A stretch of 64,000 nucleotides of DNA from CAJQQY01 sp964564545 (GCA_964564545.1 CAZMBP010000124.1:1-64000), one strand, 5' to 3'; counted from the first letter of the stretch, positions 17,301-25,771 are shown. Made by a program: numbers and translations. The notes: generated by a model not told the origin, from the sequence alone.

Positions 17301-18875
17301 AAGGTATACTTCTAAATATATATTACTCTGGAAATTCCTTATCTCGTCCTGACAGTTCTCTATGGCATTTAAATAATCTTCTACGTGTATTTTCAGTCTT
17401 TGTAGTTTTTCATTGTTCTTAATTTGCTTACTTGTAATTGAAGATTTTTTTCGGTTAGTAGGCGTTACTGCTGCAATAAGGTTATCAGCTATTTCTGCAT
17501 TGATGCTTTTGTTTAATTCTATTTTCCGATCTTTTAATTTTTGAAAAGCTGCCACTAAAATATTTTCTACAGGCTCTTCTTTGTATGCCAAATCAGCAAT
17601 GGAATAAATGAGGGAAAGATTAAAAACTTCAGGGGAGTTATATAAATTTTGATACTTTTTTAATTTTAAAATTTCGGGAAAATTCAAACCCAAATTGTCT
17701 AAATCTACTTTGAATGATTCTCTCGCATGAGATAAGAGGGTTTTGTAGTTTGAGATTTCAAATTGATAAAGTAGATTTTTTGTATTTGGAAAAAGGACAG
17801 TTAATTCAGATGGTTTATTTAAGTTTTCTTTAAAGCGATTAAAAAAAGTCAAATTCAATTCCTCTTGCGCTCGTTCTGCAATGAAATCAGAAAGCCCAAC
17901 GGCAACTGTTTTTGCATCGAGTAGATTTTTCCTTTTGTTGGTTTCATTGATTCTAATACTAGCATCAGTAAGTTCATTTTGGGAAGTTGTAATTTGTTTA
18001 CGATAACTGATGGAAGCATCTTTGAATGAAACTGTTTTTTGAAAGCTCAAAATAGAATCTCCATAGAGTAATTTATGATAAGGATAGTTTGAATAATAAT
18101 TTTGAGAAAAATTTTGAGTAAATTTTTTCGAAAATTCAGGAGAGAAATAAATATCTACTGATGGATCAAAAAGGGGGTTAGCTCTATTCAAGTTATTTAA
18201 GAAGGGGTTGGTCAAGTATTTAGATTGAAGATTTGTAAAAGACCAATTTGCATCTTTATCCACTAACAAGTCACCAGATTGTGCTGTTAAAATATTTAGA
18301 ATTTTAGTGTATTCATCTGTGCTTTTACCGCTTTCATAAATATGATTAGAATATGGTGGGTCTTGATAAATTTCAAAAATGGGTTTTCCATTTTCATCCT
18401 TACCTAACTCTTCAAAAACTTTAGTGTGTTTAAAAACTATAATTCCTAGGGAAGAAGGATAATAACCAATAACTATCGCATCTAAGGAATCAATTGATTT
18501 ACTATACTCATCTTGCTTATCTTCAATTGGTAAAATTTGAAGAATGGTATCATTTACGGATATGTTGATGGTATCATTATATTTAGGATTGGACATTCCA
18601 ATTCGATAATAACCATAGGATGTTAGATTATAATATTGAAGGGATTTTTCGTTTTTAATTTCAACTTTCTGATCGTCCTTAGTAATTATAGGTCGACCGG
18701 AATTCCCTCCAGCGATATTAAAATGAATCATCGGAGCAGGATAATTTTCCAAAAAATCAGACAACACTTTTGAATCGTGGTATATCGAAGAAGGAGAATC
18801 TGACTGCGAAAAAGCAAGATTTGAAAAAAGTAATAAGATCGTAAGGCAAATAAAAAGTGGGCGGATCACTCTCAT
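14373..18875 (-). CDS. Giant exported protein of unknown function (1500 aa)
   Basis: Signal peptide at residues 1-24 (hydrophobic core LFICLTILLLF, cleavage after AFSQ). The long body is helical and polar with no motif I recognise. A strong coiled coil spans about 870-960 (ELGNQLNELNKQLETQ and onward). From about 1335 to the end, alternating strands (YLGAAVGRDRL, LSVPIGFTYSF, GVFAVYNFADSPFSLGVGGQYG) look like a small outer-membrane barrel or a related beta domain. No T9SS sorting domain is seen. It is the first gene of the operon with the EAD-like and repeat proteins. Plausible roles are envelope scaffold or surface system, but nothing is established. Confidence 0.75.
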   Translation of the reverse strand: MRVIRPLFICLTILLLFSNLAFSQSDSPSSIYHDSKVLSDFLENYPAPMIHFNIAGGNSGRPIITKDDQKVEIKNEKSLQYYNLTSYGYYRIGMSNPKYNDTINISVNDTILQILPIEDKQDEYSKSIDSLDAIVIGYYPSSLGIIVFKHTKVFEELGKDENGKPIFEIYQDPPYSNHIYESGKSTDEYTKILNILTAQSGDLLVDKDANWSFTNLQSKYLTNPFLNNLNRANPLFDPSVDIYFSPEFSKKFTQNFSQNYYSNYPYHKLLYGDSILSFQKTVSFKDASISYRKQITTSQNELTDASIRINETNKRKNLLDAKTVAVGLSDFIAERAQEELNLTFFNRFKENLNKPSELTVLFPNTKNLLYQFEISNYKTLLSHARESFKVDLDNLGLNFPEILKLKKYQNLYNSPEVFNLSLIYSIADLAYKEEPVENILVAAFQKLKDRKIELNKSINAEIADNLIAAVTPTNRKKSSITSKQIKNNEKLQRLKIHVEDYLNAIENCQDEIRNFQSNIYLEVYLDSSPMLSSKYPNNIHALEDDQDNINLNETNIRLNRNTNFVAHSDFFRPIQYNNRIANESSLLDFYKKTIGANLDGKEYYGYLIDNPQPGDYQIFFQPPPDSIHSVLAEGIEGCRNMLAEDFEKEIDKNYFLSRDLAKIFRKITMDYFLRQEKLAGPEKKIIAFSEKVKTLKSSIEHEISFWEKTTQLDRSDHHIAGLYFLKSLMEKDIQIKLFEDVANLLESGNEYNKLVEDFYGKTLKEDTDYQRNMNLALNHLDSLQFDFEDKINLMVKDYGSINFSDSTYQHQKLSFQLHLDTISINEKYNISYSKSLLERVAFNTGEFHGLTNDEISFLNEENPLVVGMVSELFSKNSRMKELGNQLNELNKQLETQEDEAEKENIKNQIIQLNDQRDQVEMEIESTLDANFQQLEDLKNELLAKSNSKKTSLIQRFNEQVNSLGKSSSKPLHEFYSLNDNPYFKKYKNLKEYDNEIDFSQREEMFNIKYMDQQLDTLEVVINELKEKRLQFENYFTYLDTTYCNNLVGAHENASNLAKSLEFSAHLLFAFRDYEQIYDTVFVYDSTQLSVTINQLDTLTGFTNTITRDSLFIKRKPIDGTTNPLVEARWITRKEFDDLRGNELQWNIFLGLLYQRLNSIENAPNFSAEGVALLATKFLSITHDMENYRSELRRKKATTPDLVTFKDYYPFIRSTVDLFNTVITTPSVGDTSLTISKKFGLQNIPQISNEALSLYENIYVKEYGNAVLNTMELLKLISNKKLGKKEARKAQRSINAVLTYGTFMANMINAQTSDQVKNILKSATLPPGSSRIKRETVSSFTINSYLGAAVGRDRLLGVPENIDLAQDAFGASLSVPIGFTYSFSPNIIKNNSSFSIHVPLIDLGAITAYRQNPDNPNYSIDDLPDFSWQNLFSPGVFAVYNFADSPFSLGVGGQYGPQLRQITPTGGEAINVNSWRFPMAFFTIDVPFFNLHTGARKIIVD

Positions 18876-18939
18876 AGTCTTTTTATTGGTTTTTAAAATA
18901 GGAGGTTATAAAATTTACTTTTAGTCGTTTGTTTGGTTT

Positions 18940-18947
18940 CAAATATA
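18940..18947 (-). promoter_or_regulatory. -7 box TATATTTG of the 14373-18875 operon
   Basis: On the minus strand TATATTTG matches the Bacteroidota -7 consensus TAnnTTTG, about 65 bp upstream of the start codon. No good -33 TTTG at the normal spacing is seen. Confidence 0.5.
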
Positions 18948-18952
18948 AATTA

Positions 18953-18990
18953 AAAAGGCCAAATGAAGTATATTCATTTGACCTTTTTTA
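18953..18990. terminator. Terminator after the methyltransferase gene
   Basis: Hairpin AAGG(C/T)CAAATGAA around GTATA, with A-run and T-run on both sides. It lies 20-57 bp beyond the stop of the methyltransferase on the minus strand and directly upstream of the next operon's promoter. Confidence 0.75.
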
Positions 18991-19009
18991 TGACAAAAAA
19001 AATTATGTA

Positions 19010-19852
19010 TTATTTCTTCTTACGTAAATTCATAGTTACACGCATACATTTCCATAAGTGACTTCCGACCTTATTAGCTTTAGTCTGATCTTCTTTTAGC
19101 CATTTATCCCATTTCTTCTCACCTAATTTTTTGCTAAAAGGATAGATCAATAAAACCCATTTTGTGCTACCCATCATCCCTTGCAGATTCTCGATGTCAA
19201 AGTATTTTTGAAACAAATCAAAAGTCTCTTTAGTGAAAGGATATTCCCAGTCGCTGTCTCTTTGGAAAGGTCTATAGATTGCTCGAAGTGTTTTTAATGG
19301 CCAATAAGTAGCCAATGGATCAGAAGTAATTACTTGGCCTCCAGGAGCTAAAACTTCATCCACACGTTCAAGAAATGGTTCCATATATTTAAAATGGTGA
19401 AAAACTGATTGTGCATAAACTACATCAAAATCTCTTTCTGTAAAATCTTCAGAAAGAAAATCTGCAGCAACGGTAATTGCATTTTCAATTCCAGCATCAT
19501 TAATTTTTCTTTGTAATTCAGCGGTTGCTGATTCACTCAAATCTAACCCAACATAGTATTTAGCTTTTTTTGCCAAATCCAAACTCAATTGATTTCCAGC
19601 ATGACAGCCTAAGTCTAAAACTTTTTTGTTAGACAGGTCGCCCATCCATTGCCAATGAAGACTACTCCACATTTCAAATTCTCCGAGAGAGTTAACGATA
19701 GTTCCATAACCTGAACGGAGTTTGGCCCAAGTTCGGCCAATAAAATTTCCTTCGTATTCGAATTGTTCCTCCTGTGGTTCGTACTCGTAAAAGTCTTTTT
19801 GGACTTTATTGGTTTCGAGCATTTTCTTTAACTGTAAATCCTTGTCTTGCAT
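19010..19852 (-). CDS. Class I SAM-dependent methyltransferase
   Basis: Start chosen at 19852 (MQDKDLQLKKM); an in-frame ATG at 19927 would add 25 hydrophobic/basic residues between the -7 box and the likely start. SAM motif I is KVLDLGCHAGNQ, motif II the acidic YVGLDLSESA, and motif IV/post-I FDVVYAQSVFHHF. The latter is typical of UbiE/Methyltransf_11-type enzymes acting on small molecules or lipids. The C-terminal part is basic (NLRKKK). It is a single gene with its own promoter and terminator. The substrate is not evident. Confidence 0.85.
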   Translation of the reverse strand: MQDKDLQLKKMLETNKVQKDFYEYEPQEEQFEYEGNFIGRTWAKLRSGYGTIVNSLGEFEMWSSLHWQWMGDLSNKKVLDLGCHAGNQLSLDLAKKAKYYVGLDLSESATAELQRKINDAGIENAITVAADFLSEDFTERDFDVVYAQSVFHHFKYMEPFLERVDEVLAPGGQVITSDPLATYWPLKTLRAIYRPFQRDSDWEYPFTKETFDLFQKYFDIENLQGMMGSTKWVLLIYPFSKKLGEKKWDKWLKEDQTKANKVGSHLWKCMRVTMNLRKKK

Positions 19853-19950
19853 GACTGCGTCTAATTTGATTAAAAAAGTATATGCTTTAAATAGTATGTT
19901 TTTTTTGTAATAGTACAAATAGCACATAGTTACTTTAGCAAATAAATCAC

Positions 19951-19958
19951 CAAAAGTA
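19951..19958 (-). promoter_or_regulatory. -7 box TACTTTTG of the methyltransferase gene
   Basis: Minus-strand TACTTTTG matches TAnnTTTG and lies about 100 bp upstream of the chosen ATG. The remaining 19959-20250 holds only the terminator of the next operon; a 31-codon ORF at 19961 has no support. Confidence 0.45.
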
Positions 19959-20067
19959 AAATGTTTATAATATACGGTTTAGGAAGAGGAAGGTCTAATG
20001 TTGATTGGAGTTATTGTAGGCTGGTAGATTACTTAAATAGCCTGTGCAAAAGTGCATAAAATTTGAG

Positions 20068-20093
20068 AAAAAAACCACTTTTTTAAGTGGTTA
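20068..20093 (-). terminator. Terminator after the DUF5683 gene
   Basis: On the minus strand the hairpin AACCACTT-AAAA-AAGTGGTT is followed by a T-run. It is about 160 bp beyond the DUF5683 stop codon. Confidence 0.7.
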
Positions 20094-20250
20094 ATAATTG
20101 GACTTAATCCTGAATGTATTGAAATCCTAATCTTTTTTAAAGTTTAGAATTTGTGATATAAAGCTATTTAGAACCAACTTATTAAAGATTATTCCATTGA
20201 AGTTTGGGAGGTCGTAAAATGTGTAAGGTTCAACGTCCATCGAATAAAGT

Positions 20251-20931
20251 CTATTCAAATATATTTTTAGGGATAATATTTTTCTTTTTTCCTATTTGGA
20301 AATTCACTCCAAAACCAACCGCCATTCCTGAACTTGGAGTCGTTTCAAAGGAAGGTTTCAGTTGCATACTTAAATCATCTGATACATCAAAAGTTAGAAG
20401 ATGAGCCGTCGTAAAAGCTTCTGCGGCGGTAAGCACGTAAGCTAACCCAATTCCGATGTAAGAAAATTGAAGTTGTTTATCATATTGATTTCGGGCATTT
20501 TTTAGTACTTCTGCATCTACAAAACCCTCAAATCGACTAACGGTACAATCTAATCCATCCACCATGAAACGATGTTGTTCTTTTAGGTCTCGATAGTTTT
20601 TACCATTGAATTGAATACTATAAATGAGTCCTCCGAATGCACCATATATCAGAGGCAATTTTATATACCAATGTTTTTTATTATAAATTTGACCAAGTCC
20701 AGGAAGGATGGCTGTTAGCACTACCGCTTTTTTTGGGGAAGGATAATCTTCTTTGAAATACCTTCTGATGAAATTTCCTTTTTTCTTTTTCTTCGAAATA
20801 GTAGGAGAGGAGAGGGACGAAGTATCTTTTTGCGCTAAGGGAATAATGGTTTGAGTCGAATCACTTTGAGCCAAACTTATGTTCCATTGAACAAGAAAAA
20901 GTAAAACAAGAAAAAGGAGTTTTTGATTCAT
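20251..20931 (-). CDS. DUF5683 domain protein
   Basis: Signal peptide ends near residue 22 (ISLAQ). A Ser/Thr-rich linker and a KKKKK run follow. Then comes the domain core FKEDYPSPKKA, AILPGLGQIYNKKHWYIK and YGAFGGLIYSIQFN, which identifies the Bacteroidota-specific DUF5683 family. Two or three hydrophobic segments (about 75-95, 100-120, 155-175) suggest envelope attachment. Family members often lie next to ParB or cell-division genes; here the neighbour is ribH, 47 bp upstream. The function of the domain is not known. Confidence 0.85.
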   Translation of the reverse strand: MNQKLLFLVLLFLVQWNISLAQSDSTQTIIPLAQKDTSSLSSPTISKKKKKGNFIRRYFKEDYPSPKKAVVLTAILPGLGQIYNKKHWYIKLPLIYGAFGGLIYSIQFNGKNYRDLKEQHRFMVDGLDCTVSRFEGFVDAEVLKNARNQYDKQLQFSYIGIGLAYVLTAAEAFTTAHLLTFDVSDDLSMQLKPSFETTPSSGMAVGFGVNFQIGKKKNIIPKNIFE

Positions 20932-20978
20932 ACAAGTATTATTGATTCATTCAAAACGGCATTTTTCAAAGAAGGATT

Positions 20979-21500
20979 TTATTGAAAGCCAATAGATTTC
21001 TTTTTTGCTTTTTTCAAATCTTCTTTTAATGCAGCCATTCGGATAGCAGTTACGGCAGCTTCTACACCTTTATTTCCATATTTACCACCTGCTCGATCGA
21101 TGGCTTGTTGTTCGTCATTTGGAGTTAATACTCCAAAAATACAAGGCACACCTGATGCTAATCCTAAATTAGTTAACCCCATAGCAACGGAGTTATTAAT
21201 GTATTCATTGTGGCTAGTTTCTCCTTTAATAACGCAGCCGATGCAGATGATAGCATCATATTTTTGGTTTTGCAGAAGTATCTTTGCTCCGGCTGTTAGT
21301 TCAAAGGTACCAGGAACTTGAACCGTTTTTATATTTTCTTCTTCTGCTTCATGTTTGATCAAAGTGTCATAACAGCCTTCGTATAAAGCATGAGTGATTT
21401 TAGCATTCCAGTCGGCTACAACGATTCCGAATTTCATTTTTTTAGCAGAAGGTAAGTTTGCTTCGTCGTATTCAGATAAATTTTTTAATGCACTTGCCAT
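20979..21500 (-). CDS. ribH: 6,7-dimethyl-8-ribityllumazine synthase
   Basis: 173 residues covering the whole lumazine synthase fold: FGIVVADWNAKITHALYEGC, the VPGTFELTAGAK loop, IICIGCVIKGETSHNEYI (phosphate-site GET and catalytic His), GVLTPNDEQQAIDRAGG and NKGVEAAVTAIRMA. It condenses the ribityl-aminouracil intermediate with dihydroxybutanone phosphate, the penultimate step of riboflavin synthesis. It assembles as pentamers or 60-mer shells. No other riboflavin gene is nearby. Its leader contains a period-7 repeat (21506-21540). Confidence 0.97.
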   Translation of the reverse strand: MASALKNLSEYDEANLPSAKKMKFGIVVADWNAKITHALYEGCYDTLIKHEAEEENIKTVQVPGTFELTAGAKILLQNQKYDAIICIGCVIKGETSHNEYINNSVAMGLTNLGLASGVPCIFGVLTPNDEQQAIDRAGGKYGNKGVEAAVTAIRMAALKEDLKKAKKKSIGFQ

Positions 21501-21505
21501 TTTTC

Positions 21506-21540
21506 TTAACGGTTAATGTTTAACGGTGAATGATTAATGA
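21506..21540. repeat. Third period-7 repeat, upstream of ribH
   Basis: Five units in perfect 7-bp phase: TTAACGG, TTAATGT, TTAACGG, TGAATGA, TTAATGA. It begins 5 bp before the ribH start codon (minus strand), so it would form part of the ribH leader. It shares the period but not the core of the repeats at 55-240 and 1280-1357. Confidence 0.65.
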
Positions 21541-21564
21541 GGATCACGAGTTAAACGTTTTTGA

Positions 21565-21598
21565 ACAAAAAAAGGTAAGATTACTTAAAATCTTACCT
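21565..21598 (-). terminator. Terminator downstream of the TPR gene
   Basis: AAGGTAAGATT with its complement forms a stem around ACTTAA; on the minus strand it ends in a run of eight T. It would stop the TPR transcript about 190 bp after its stop codon, before ribH. Confidence 0.75.
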
Positions 21599-21782
21599 TC
21601 ACAATATTAGTAGTTAAATATTTATTTGTGCGTGTTTTCTGGGGAAAATCGCAATATTTATTTTATTCCTAGAAAATTCTTATTCGTTGAGTCAAGTTAA
21701 AGTTAGAATCAACATTGTTAATGGTCATTTATGATTCCAATTTTAGCTTGACCATAAGAATTTTAGAGAATGTAACTTTTTG

Positions 21783-22469
21783 TTAATTCACGCTAACTCG
21801 TGAAATGAATTTTTCAATATCTCTACCTTCTGGGGTGTTTGGATATTTTGTTTTTAAGGTTTCGTAGGTAGATTTTGCTTCAGCTACCTTTCCTTGATAT
21901 TCATACAACATACCTAATTTTTTAGTGTAGTATGCTTCTAAGAACTCATTAGTTCCTTGTCCAATAGCTTTTTTGTAAAAAGAAATGGCTTGATCCATAT
22001 CATTTTTCTCAGACCAAACATCTCCTAACGCTCCATAATATGTAATAGGAAGAACATTTCCATCAGGGCTGTAATCTTCTAAATAAGAAAGTGCAGCATC
22101 AAACTGACCTAAGTTCAAATAAGAAACACCTGCATAATAATTAGCTAAATTTCCAGCGGCTGTTCCGCTATAATCAGCAGCAATATCAAGGAATCCAAGA
22201 CTTCCACTTCCAGGGTTAGCCAATGCTAGTGCAAAAGAATCTTTTTCAAACATTCGTTGAGCTTGAGCCATTTCTTCGATAGCTTCATTCAATCGAGGTG
22301 TTTTGTAAAAATTATTGTAAGCGAAAATTCCACCTATCAATAACACTAGAGCGAACAATCCTCCTAAGATTGTATTATGATTCTTTTCATAAAAATCTTG
22401 AGCTTGTTCCGTCTTTTCTCCGATGTCCACTAAAGTATCATCTGAAGCCTTTTTTTTTCTTTTTGCCAT
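21783..22469 (-). CDS. Membrane-anchored tetratricopeptide repeat protein (YfgM/CcmG-like layout)
   Basis: 228 residues. A basic N-terminus (MAKRKKK) and an acidic stretch precede one membrane helix at about 37-52 (ILGGLFALVLLIGGIFAY). The rest is periplasmic with TPR-like helices: ANYYAGVSYLNLGQFDAALSY, ITYYGALGDVWSEKNDMDQAISFYKKA, AKSTYETLKTKYPNTPEG. The layout resembles the YfgM/Tol-Pal system TPR family that assists periplasmic folding or assembly. Single gene with a -7 box 66 bp upstream. Confidence 0.8.
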   Translation of the reverse strand: MAKRKKKASDDTLVDIGEKTEQAQDFYEKNHNTILGGLFALVLLIGGIFAYNNFYKTPRLNEAIEEMAQAQRMFEKDSFALALANPGSGSLGFLDIAADYSGTAAGNLANYYAGVSYLNLGQFDAALSYLEDYSPDGNVLPITYYGALGDVWSEKNDMDQAISFYKKAIGQGTNEFLEAYYTKKLGMLYEYQGKVAEAKSTYETLKTKYPNTPEGRDIEKFISRVSVN

Positions 22470-22534
22470 ATTAATATTTGTAAATATGTAATCTACCTAA
22501 TTATTGAAAGTAGATTGGTTTTTAAAATTAGCCG

Positions 22535-22542
22535 CAAAAATA
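22535..22542 (-). promoter_or_regulatory. -7 box TATTTTTG of the TPR gene
   Basis: Minus-strand TATTTTTG followed by CGGC fits TAnnTTTG, 66 bp upstream of the ATG at 22469. A -33 TTTG is not clear. Confidence 0.5.
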
Positions 22543-22703
22543 AAGATTCTTTTTGTTTTATACTCATTTTTGAGAAAAAATATAGTATTTATTAACACAC
22601 TCATTTTTTCTAAAAAAAAGGTAAAAATCGTAGATAATATTTTGAAGCCTTTTTTTGTACGAGGCTATTGGAATGTTGTTCTATTCCTAGATTCTATTTT
22701 TTC

Positions 22704-22752
22704 AAAAAAAAAACGCAAAACCACATTTAAGTGATTTTGCGCTTTTTTTTAA
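22704..22752. terminator. Terminator after the cupredoxin/T9SS protein gene
   Basis: Stem CGCAAAA(C/T)CAC with complement GTGATTTTGCG around ATTTAA, flanked by runs of ten A and eight T. It is 14 bp beyond the stop of the minus-strand gene. Confidence 0.9.
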
Positions 22753-22765
22753 ATGAAAATTAGAA

Positions 22766-25700
22766 TTATTTTTTCACAAATTGTGAAGTCCAAATGTCAT
22801 TTCCAGAAATGAAAGTAATAACATAAACACCTGATTGCCAGTTGTTTACATTTACATCTTCATTTAAGTTAGGATTTTGAAGTTCTACAACTTGTTGTCC
22901 GAGCATATTTGTAATTCGGATATTATCCAATTGTACATCCGATCGAATTTGTAAATTATCACTAGTTGGATTAGGGTAGAATTTGATCTTATTTCCTAAT
23001 TCAGGGTTGATAGTTGATACGAATCCTTCAATGTCAGAAGCATATCTTGGGAAGATTTGGTAACCTTCATTCCAAGGTTCCATACTGTCAAATTGTCCAC
23101 CAATACCAGTAATCGTGAAAATATCACCAGTTGGAATAGTCATACCTGAAAGCTCTGTATCGTTATCAATTCTCATTTGGTAAGTATTATTACCATCTGT
23201 GATATCAACATTAAAACTTGAACCGTCTCCTAACCATTGAGTAGGATCAACAATTGTCCAATCTGTAACTCTAATAAATTGAGATTCAGTCTCTTCACCA
23301 AAAGTCGAAACATCTGTTGGAGCATCTAATGCATTTCCAGCTGAGTTTAAACTGATTTCTGTAGCAACAATCTCTGCTAATCCATTATAATTTTCTATGG
23401 CACCTGTAACGGTTACTTCATCTCCTTCTGCTACTACGTAATCTGATACATCATCAAAATTGAAGACATTAATTCCATCACCCATATCATCAATGATGTA
23501 GAACGATAGGCCTTCATTTCCATCAAAATCGATTCCGTAAACAACACCAGTTAATCGACAAGTAACATCCAAAGAATCTGCAGCTCCATCTCCATCTGAA
23601 TCATTAGTAACCAATCCAATAGAATATGCTGGAGGAGGAGGAGTCAAAGAGTAAGTACAAGTTGGAAATGGATTTGCGTATTGAGAATTCATAGTGTTTG
23701 AATTATCTTGTAATGCATCTGGTCCACTATAAGACCAATTATTTTCGTCAAATGTACCACCATTAGCCATTGCGCCAAAGTTACGATATGCCCAACCATC
23801 TACATATTCCCAATTAGTTCCAGTTCCATCTACATTTGGATCACCAAATACATCGATAACAACTCCGTTTTCGAATAATTCGATTGCATCATCTCCATTA
23901 TGACCAGCAGCTGAAACACCACCTGAAGGCACTAAGAAAGTTGCTGGAAATCCAAAGAAAGTTTCGAATTTTGCTTCATTTAAACTATCAGTATAAGTAA
24001 TACAATCTCCAGCTGAAGCTGATACTGCAGGGAAAGTGAACTCAATTCCATCAGAACCGCCACCATTATTTGCAACACCAACACCATAAATACTTAAGTC
24101 AGCAATATCTTCAAGAACATATAATTCCACCATTTTTGGTCCAGCAGTATTTCCACCACCACCATCTGAAGGTTGAGGATCAGCGATACCTGCAATTTGT
24201 AAAGCAGGGGCTCCAGTTGGAATAATTTCAAGGTCTGCAGCATATCGAGGTAATAATTGGTAACCTTCTGTGTATGGATCAGAGCTATCGAATTGTCCAC
24301 CAATACCTGTGATGTTAAAAGCAGAAATCGGTGCAGGTAAAGCATTTAAATCTGCTACATCGCTATCAATTCTCACAGTCCAAGTACTAGTTCCATCAGT
24401 AACATCGATATTATTTGAACCTGAGTTATCCCATTGAGAAGGATCAACTAAAGTTACATTTGTCAATCGAACTAACTGAGATTCAGTTGATTCATCTAAA
24501 TCAGTTACATCAGTTGGAGTAACTAAAGCATTTCCTGAAGAATTTAAAATAATCGTATCTGGATTAAATTGAGCTAATCCATTGAAAGAACTAACCGTTC
24601 CATCCATAGTTACTTCATCTCCTTCCATAACTGTATATCCAAAATCATTTCCACTAAAAATTCCAATTCCATCTCCAGCAGCATCAATTACTGTGAATTG
24701 AACAGCGTCGCCACCTTGCATATCAATTCCGTATACAACTCCTGTAATAGTACATGCAACACCTACAGAATCCGCTTCTCCATTCATATCACTATCAGAA
24801 GTTAAAACTCCGATTTCGCAACCAGTCATCATCACTTCAATATCAGCTGCATATCGAGGTAATAATTGGTAACCAGAAGTATAAGGATCAGAGTTATCAA
24901 ATTGTCCCCCAAGTCCAGTTACGTTAAATGTTCCAGCAGGAGGAGCTAAGGCATTCACATCTGCCACATCACTATCAATTCTTACTGTCCAAGTTGATGT
25001 TCCATCAGTTACGTCCACATTATTTGAACCAGAACCATCCCATTGAGAAGGATCAACTAAAGAAACTCCAACTAATCGAACTAATTGAGACTCAGTTGAT
25101 TCATCCAAATCAGTTACATCTACTACTGCAGTTAATGCATTTCCAGTAGAGTTGACAACAATAGTATCAGGATTAATTTGAGCTAATCCATTGAAACTAG
25201 AGATTGTTCCATCAATAGTTACTTCATCTCCTTCTGTTACTGTATAGCCAAAAGTATTTGAACTAAAAATTCCAATTCCATCTCCAGCAGCATCAATAAT
25301 TGTAAATCCAAGGTTGTTAGGACTTCCTTGCATATCAATTCCATGAACAACTCCAGTCAAAGTACAAGCAACTCCAACTGAATCCGTCTCACCATTCATA
25401 TCTGAATCACCAGTTACCTGAGCAATAGTATAGACAGGTAAAGGCAATACCGTGACAGTTCCAAACATTCCAAATCCAACGTGTGGATCACATTGATAAT
25501 CGTAATTTCCAGGAGTCATAAAAGTATGATCGAAAGTCCAGCCTGAACTTACTGCATTCCCAAATGATTCAGGATTGTTAGGGAAAGAAGCTGTAGTTCC
25601 ATTTACATTGTGGTTTCCTCCAGTATTAACCCATTGTACCGTTTGACCGACTGTAATGGTTAAGTTTGCTGGGTTAAAACCTGTATTTCCTACCGTCTCA

Positions 25701-25771
25701 ACAGTATAATCTTGAGAGATTGCGAGGGTAGTTAAAGAAAAAAGAAATAAAAAAGTAAACAGTTTTTTCAT
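22766..25771 (-). CDS. T9SS-secreted cupredoxin / triplicated module / lamin-tail protein
   Basis: Signal peptide ends near residue 19 (LAISQ). Residues 20-110 are a plastocyanin-like cupredoxin with the type-1 copper ligands visible: His in GGNHNV, then Cys and His in YQCDPHVGFGM plus Met. Three copies of an about 190-residue module follow at about 124-310, 324-514 and 720-914. Each has DSVGVACTLTGVVYGID, EGDEVTxDG, ESQLVRL, DVTDGTSTWTVRIDSD and GYQLLPRYAADIE. They resemble OB-fold DUF5689/nuclease-associated modules. A lamin-tail-like domain lies at 525-700. A T9SS type A sorting domain (FYPNPTSDN ... GVYVITF) ends the protein. It is probably a surface or released protein. Confidence 0.85.
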   Translation of the reverse strand: MKKLFTFLFLFSLTTLAISQDYTVETVGNTGFNPANLTITVGQTVQWVNTGGNHNVNGTTASFPNNPESFGNAVSSGWTFDHTFMTPGNYDYQCDPHVGFGMFGTVTVLPLPVYTIAQVTGDSDMNGETDSVGVACTLTGVVHGIDMQGSPNNLGFTIIDAAGDGIGIFSSNTFGYTVTEGDEVTIDGTISSFNGLAQINPDTIVVNSTGNALTAVVDVTDLDESTESQLVRLVGVSLVDPSQWDGSGSNNVDVTDGTSTWTVRIDSDVADVNALAPPAGTFNVTGLGGQFDNSDPYTSGYQLLPRYAADIEVMMTGCEIGVLTSDSDMNGEADSVGVACTITGVVYGIDMQGGDAVQFTVIDAAGDGIGIFSGNDFGYTVMEGDEVTMDGTVSSFNGLAQFNPDTIILNSSGNALVTPTDVTDLDESTESQLVRLTNVTLVDPSQWDNSGSNNIDVTDGTSTWTVRIDSDVADLNALPAPISAFNITGIGGQFDSSDPYTEGYQLLPRYAADLEIIPTGAPALQIAGIADPQPSDGGGGNTAGPKMVELYVLEDIADLSIYGVGVANNGGGSDGIEFTFPAVSASAGDCITYTDSLNEAKFETFFGFPATFLVPSGGVSAAGHNGDDAIELFENGVVIDVFGDPNVDGTGTNWEYVDGWAYRNFGAMANGGTFDENNWSYSGPDALQDNSNTMNSQYANPFPTCTYSLTPPPPAYSIGLVTNDSDGDGAADSLDVTCRLTGVVYGIDFDGNEGLSFYIIDDMGDGINVFNFDDVSDYVVAEGDEVTVTGAIENYNGLAEIVATEISLNSAGNALDAPTDVSTFGEETESQFIRVTDWTIVDPTQWLGDGSSFNVDITDGNNTYQMRIDNDTELSGMTIPTGDIFTITGIGGQFDSMEPWNEGYQIFPRYASDIEGFVSTINPELGNKIKFYPNPTSDNLQIRSDVQLDNIRITNMLGQQVVELQNPNLNEDVNVNNWQSGVYVITFISGNDIWTSQFVKK

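Noticed and set aside
19961..20056. 31-codon ORF MFIIYGLGRG...
   Set aside because: It overlaps the promoter region of the methyltransferase gene, has no homology-like pattern and no leader.
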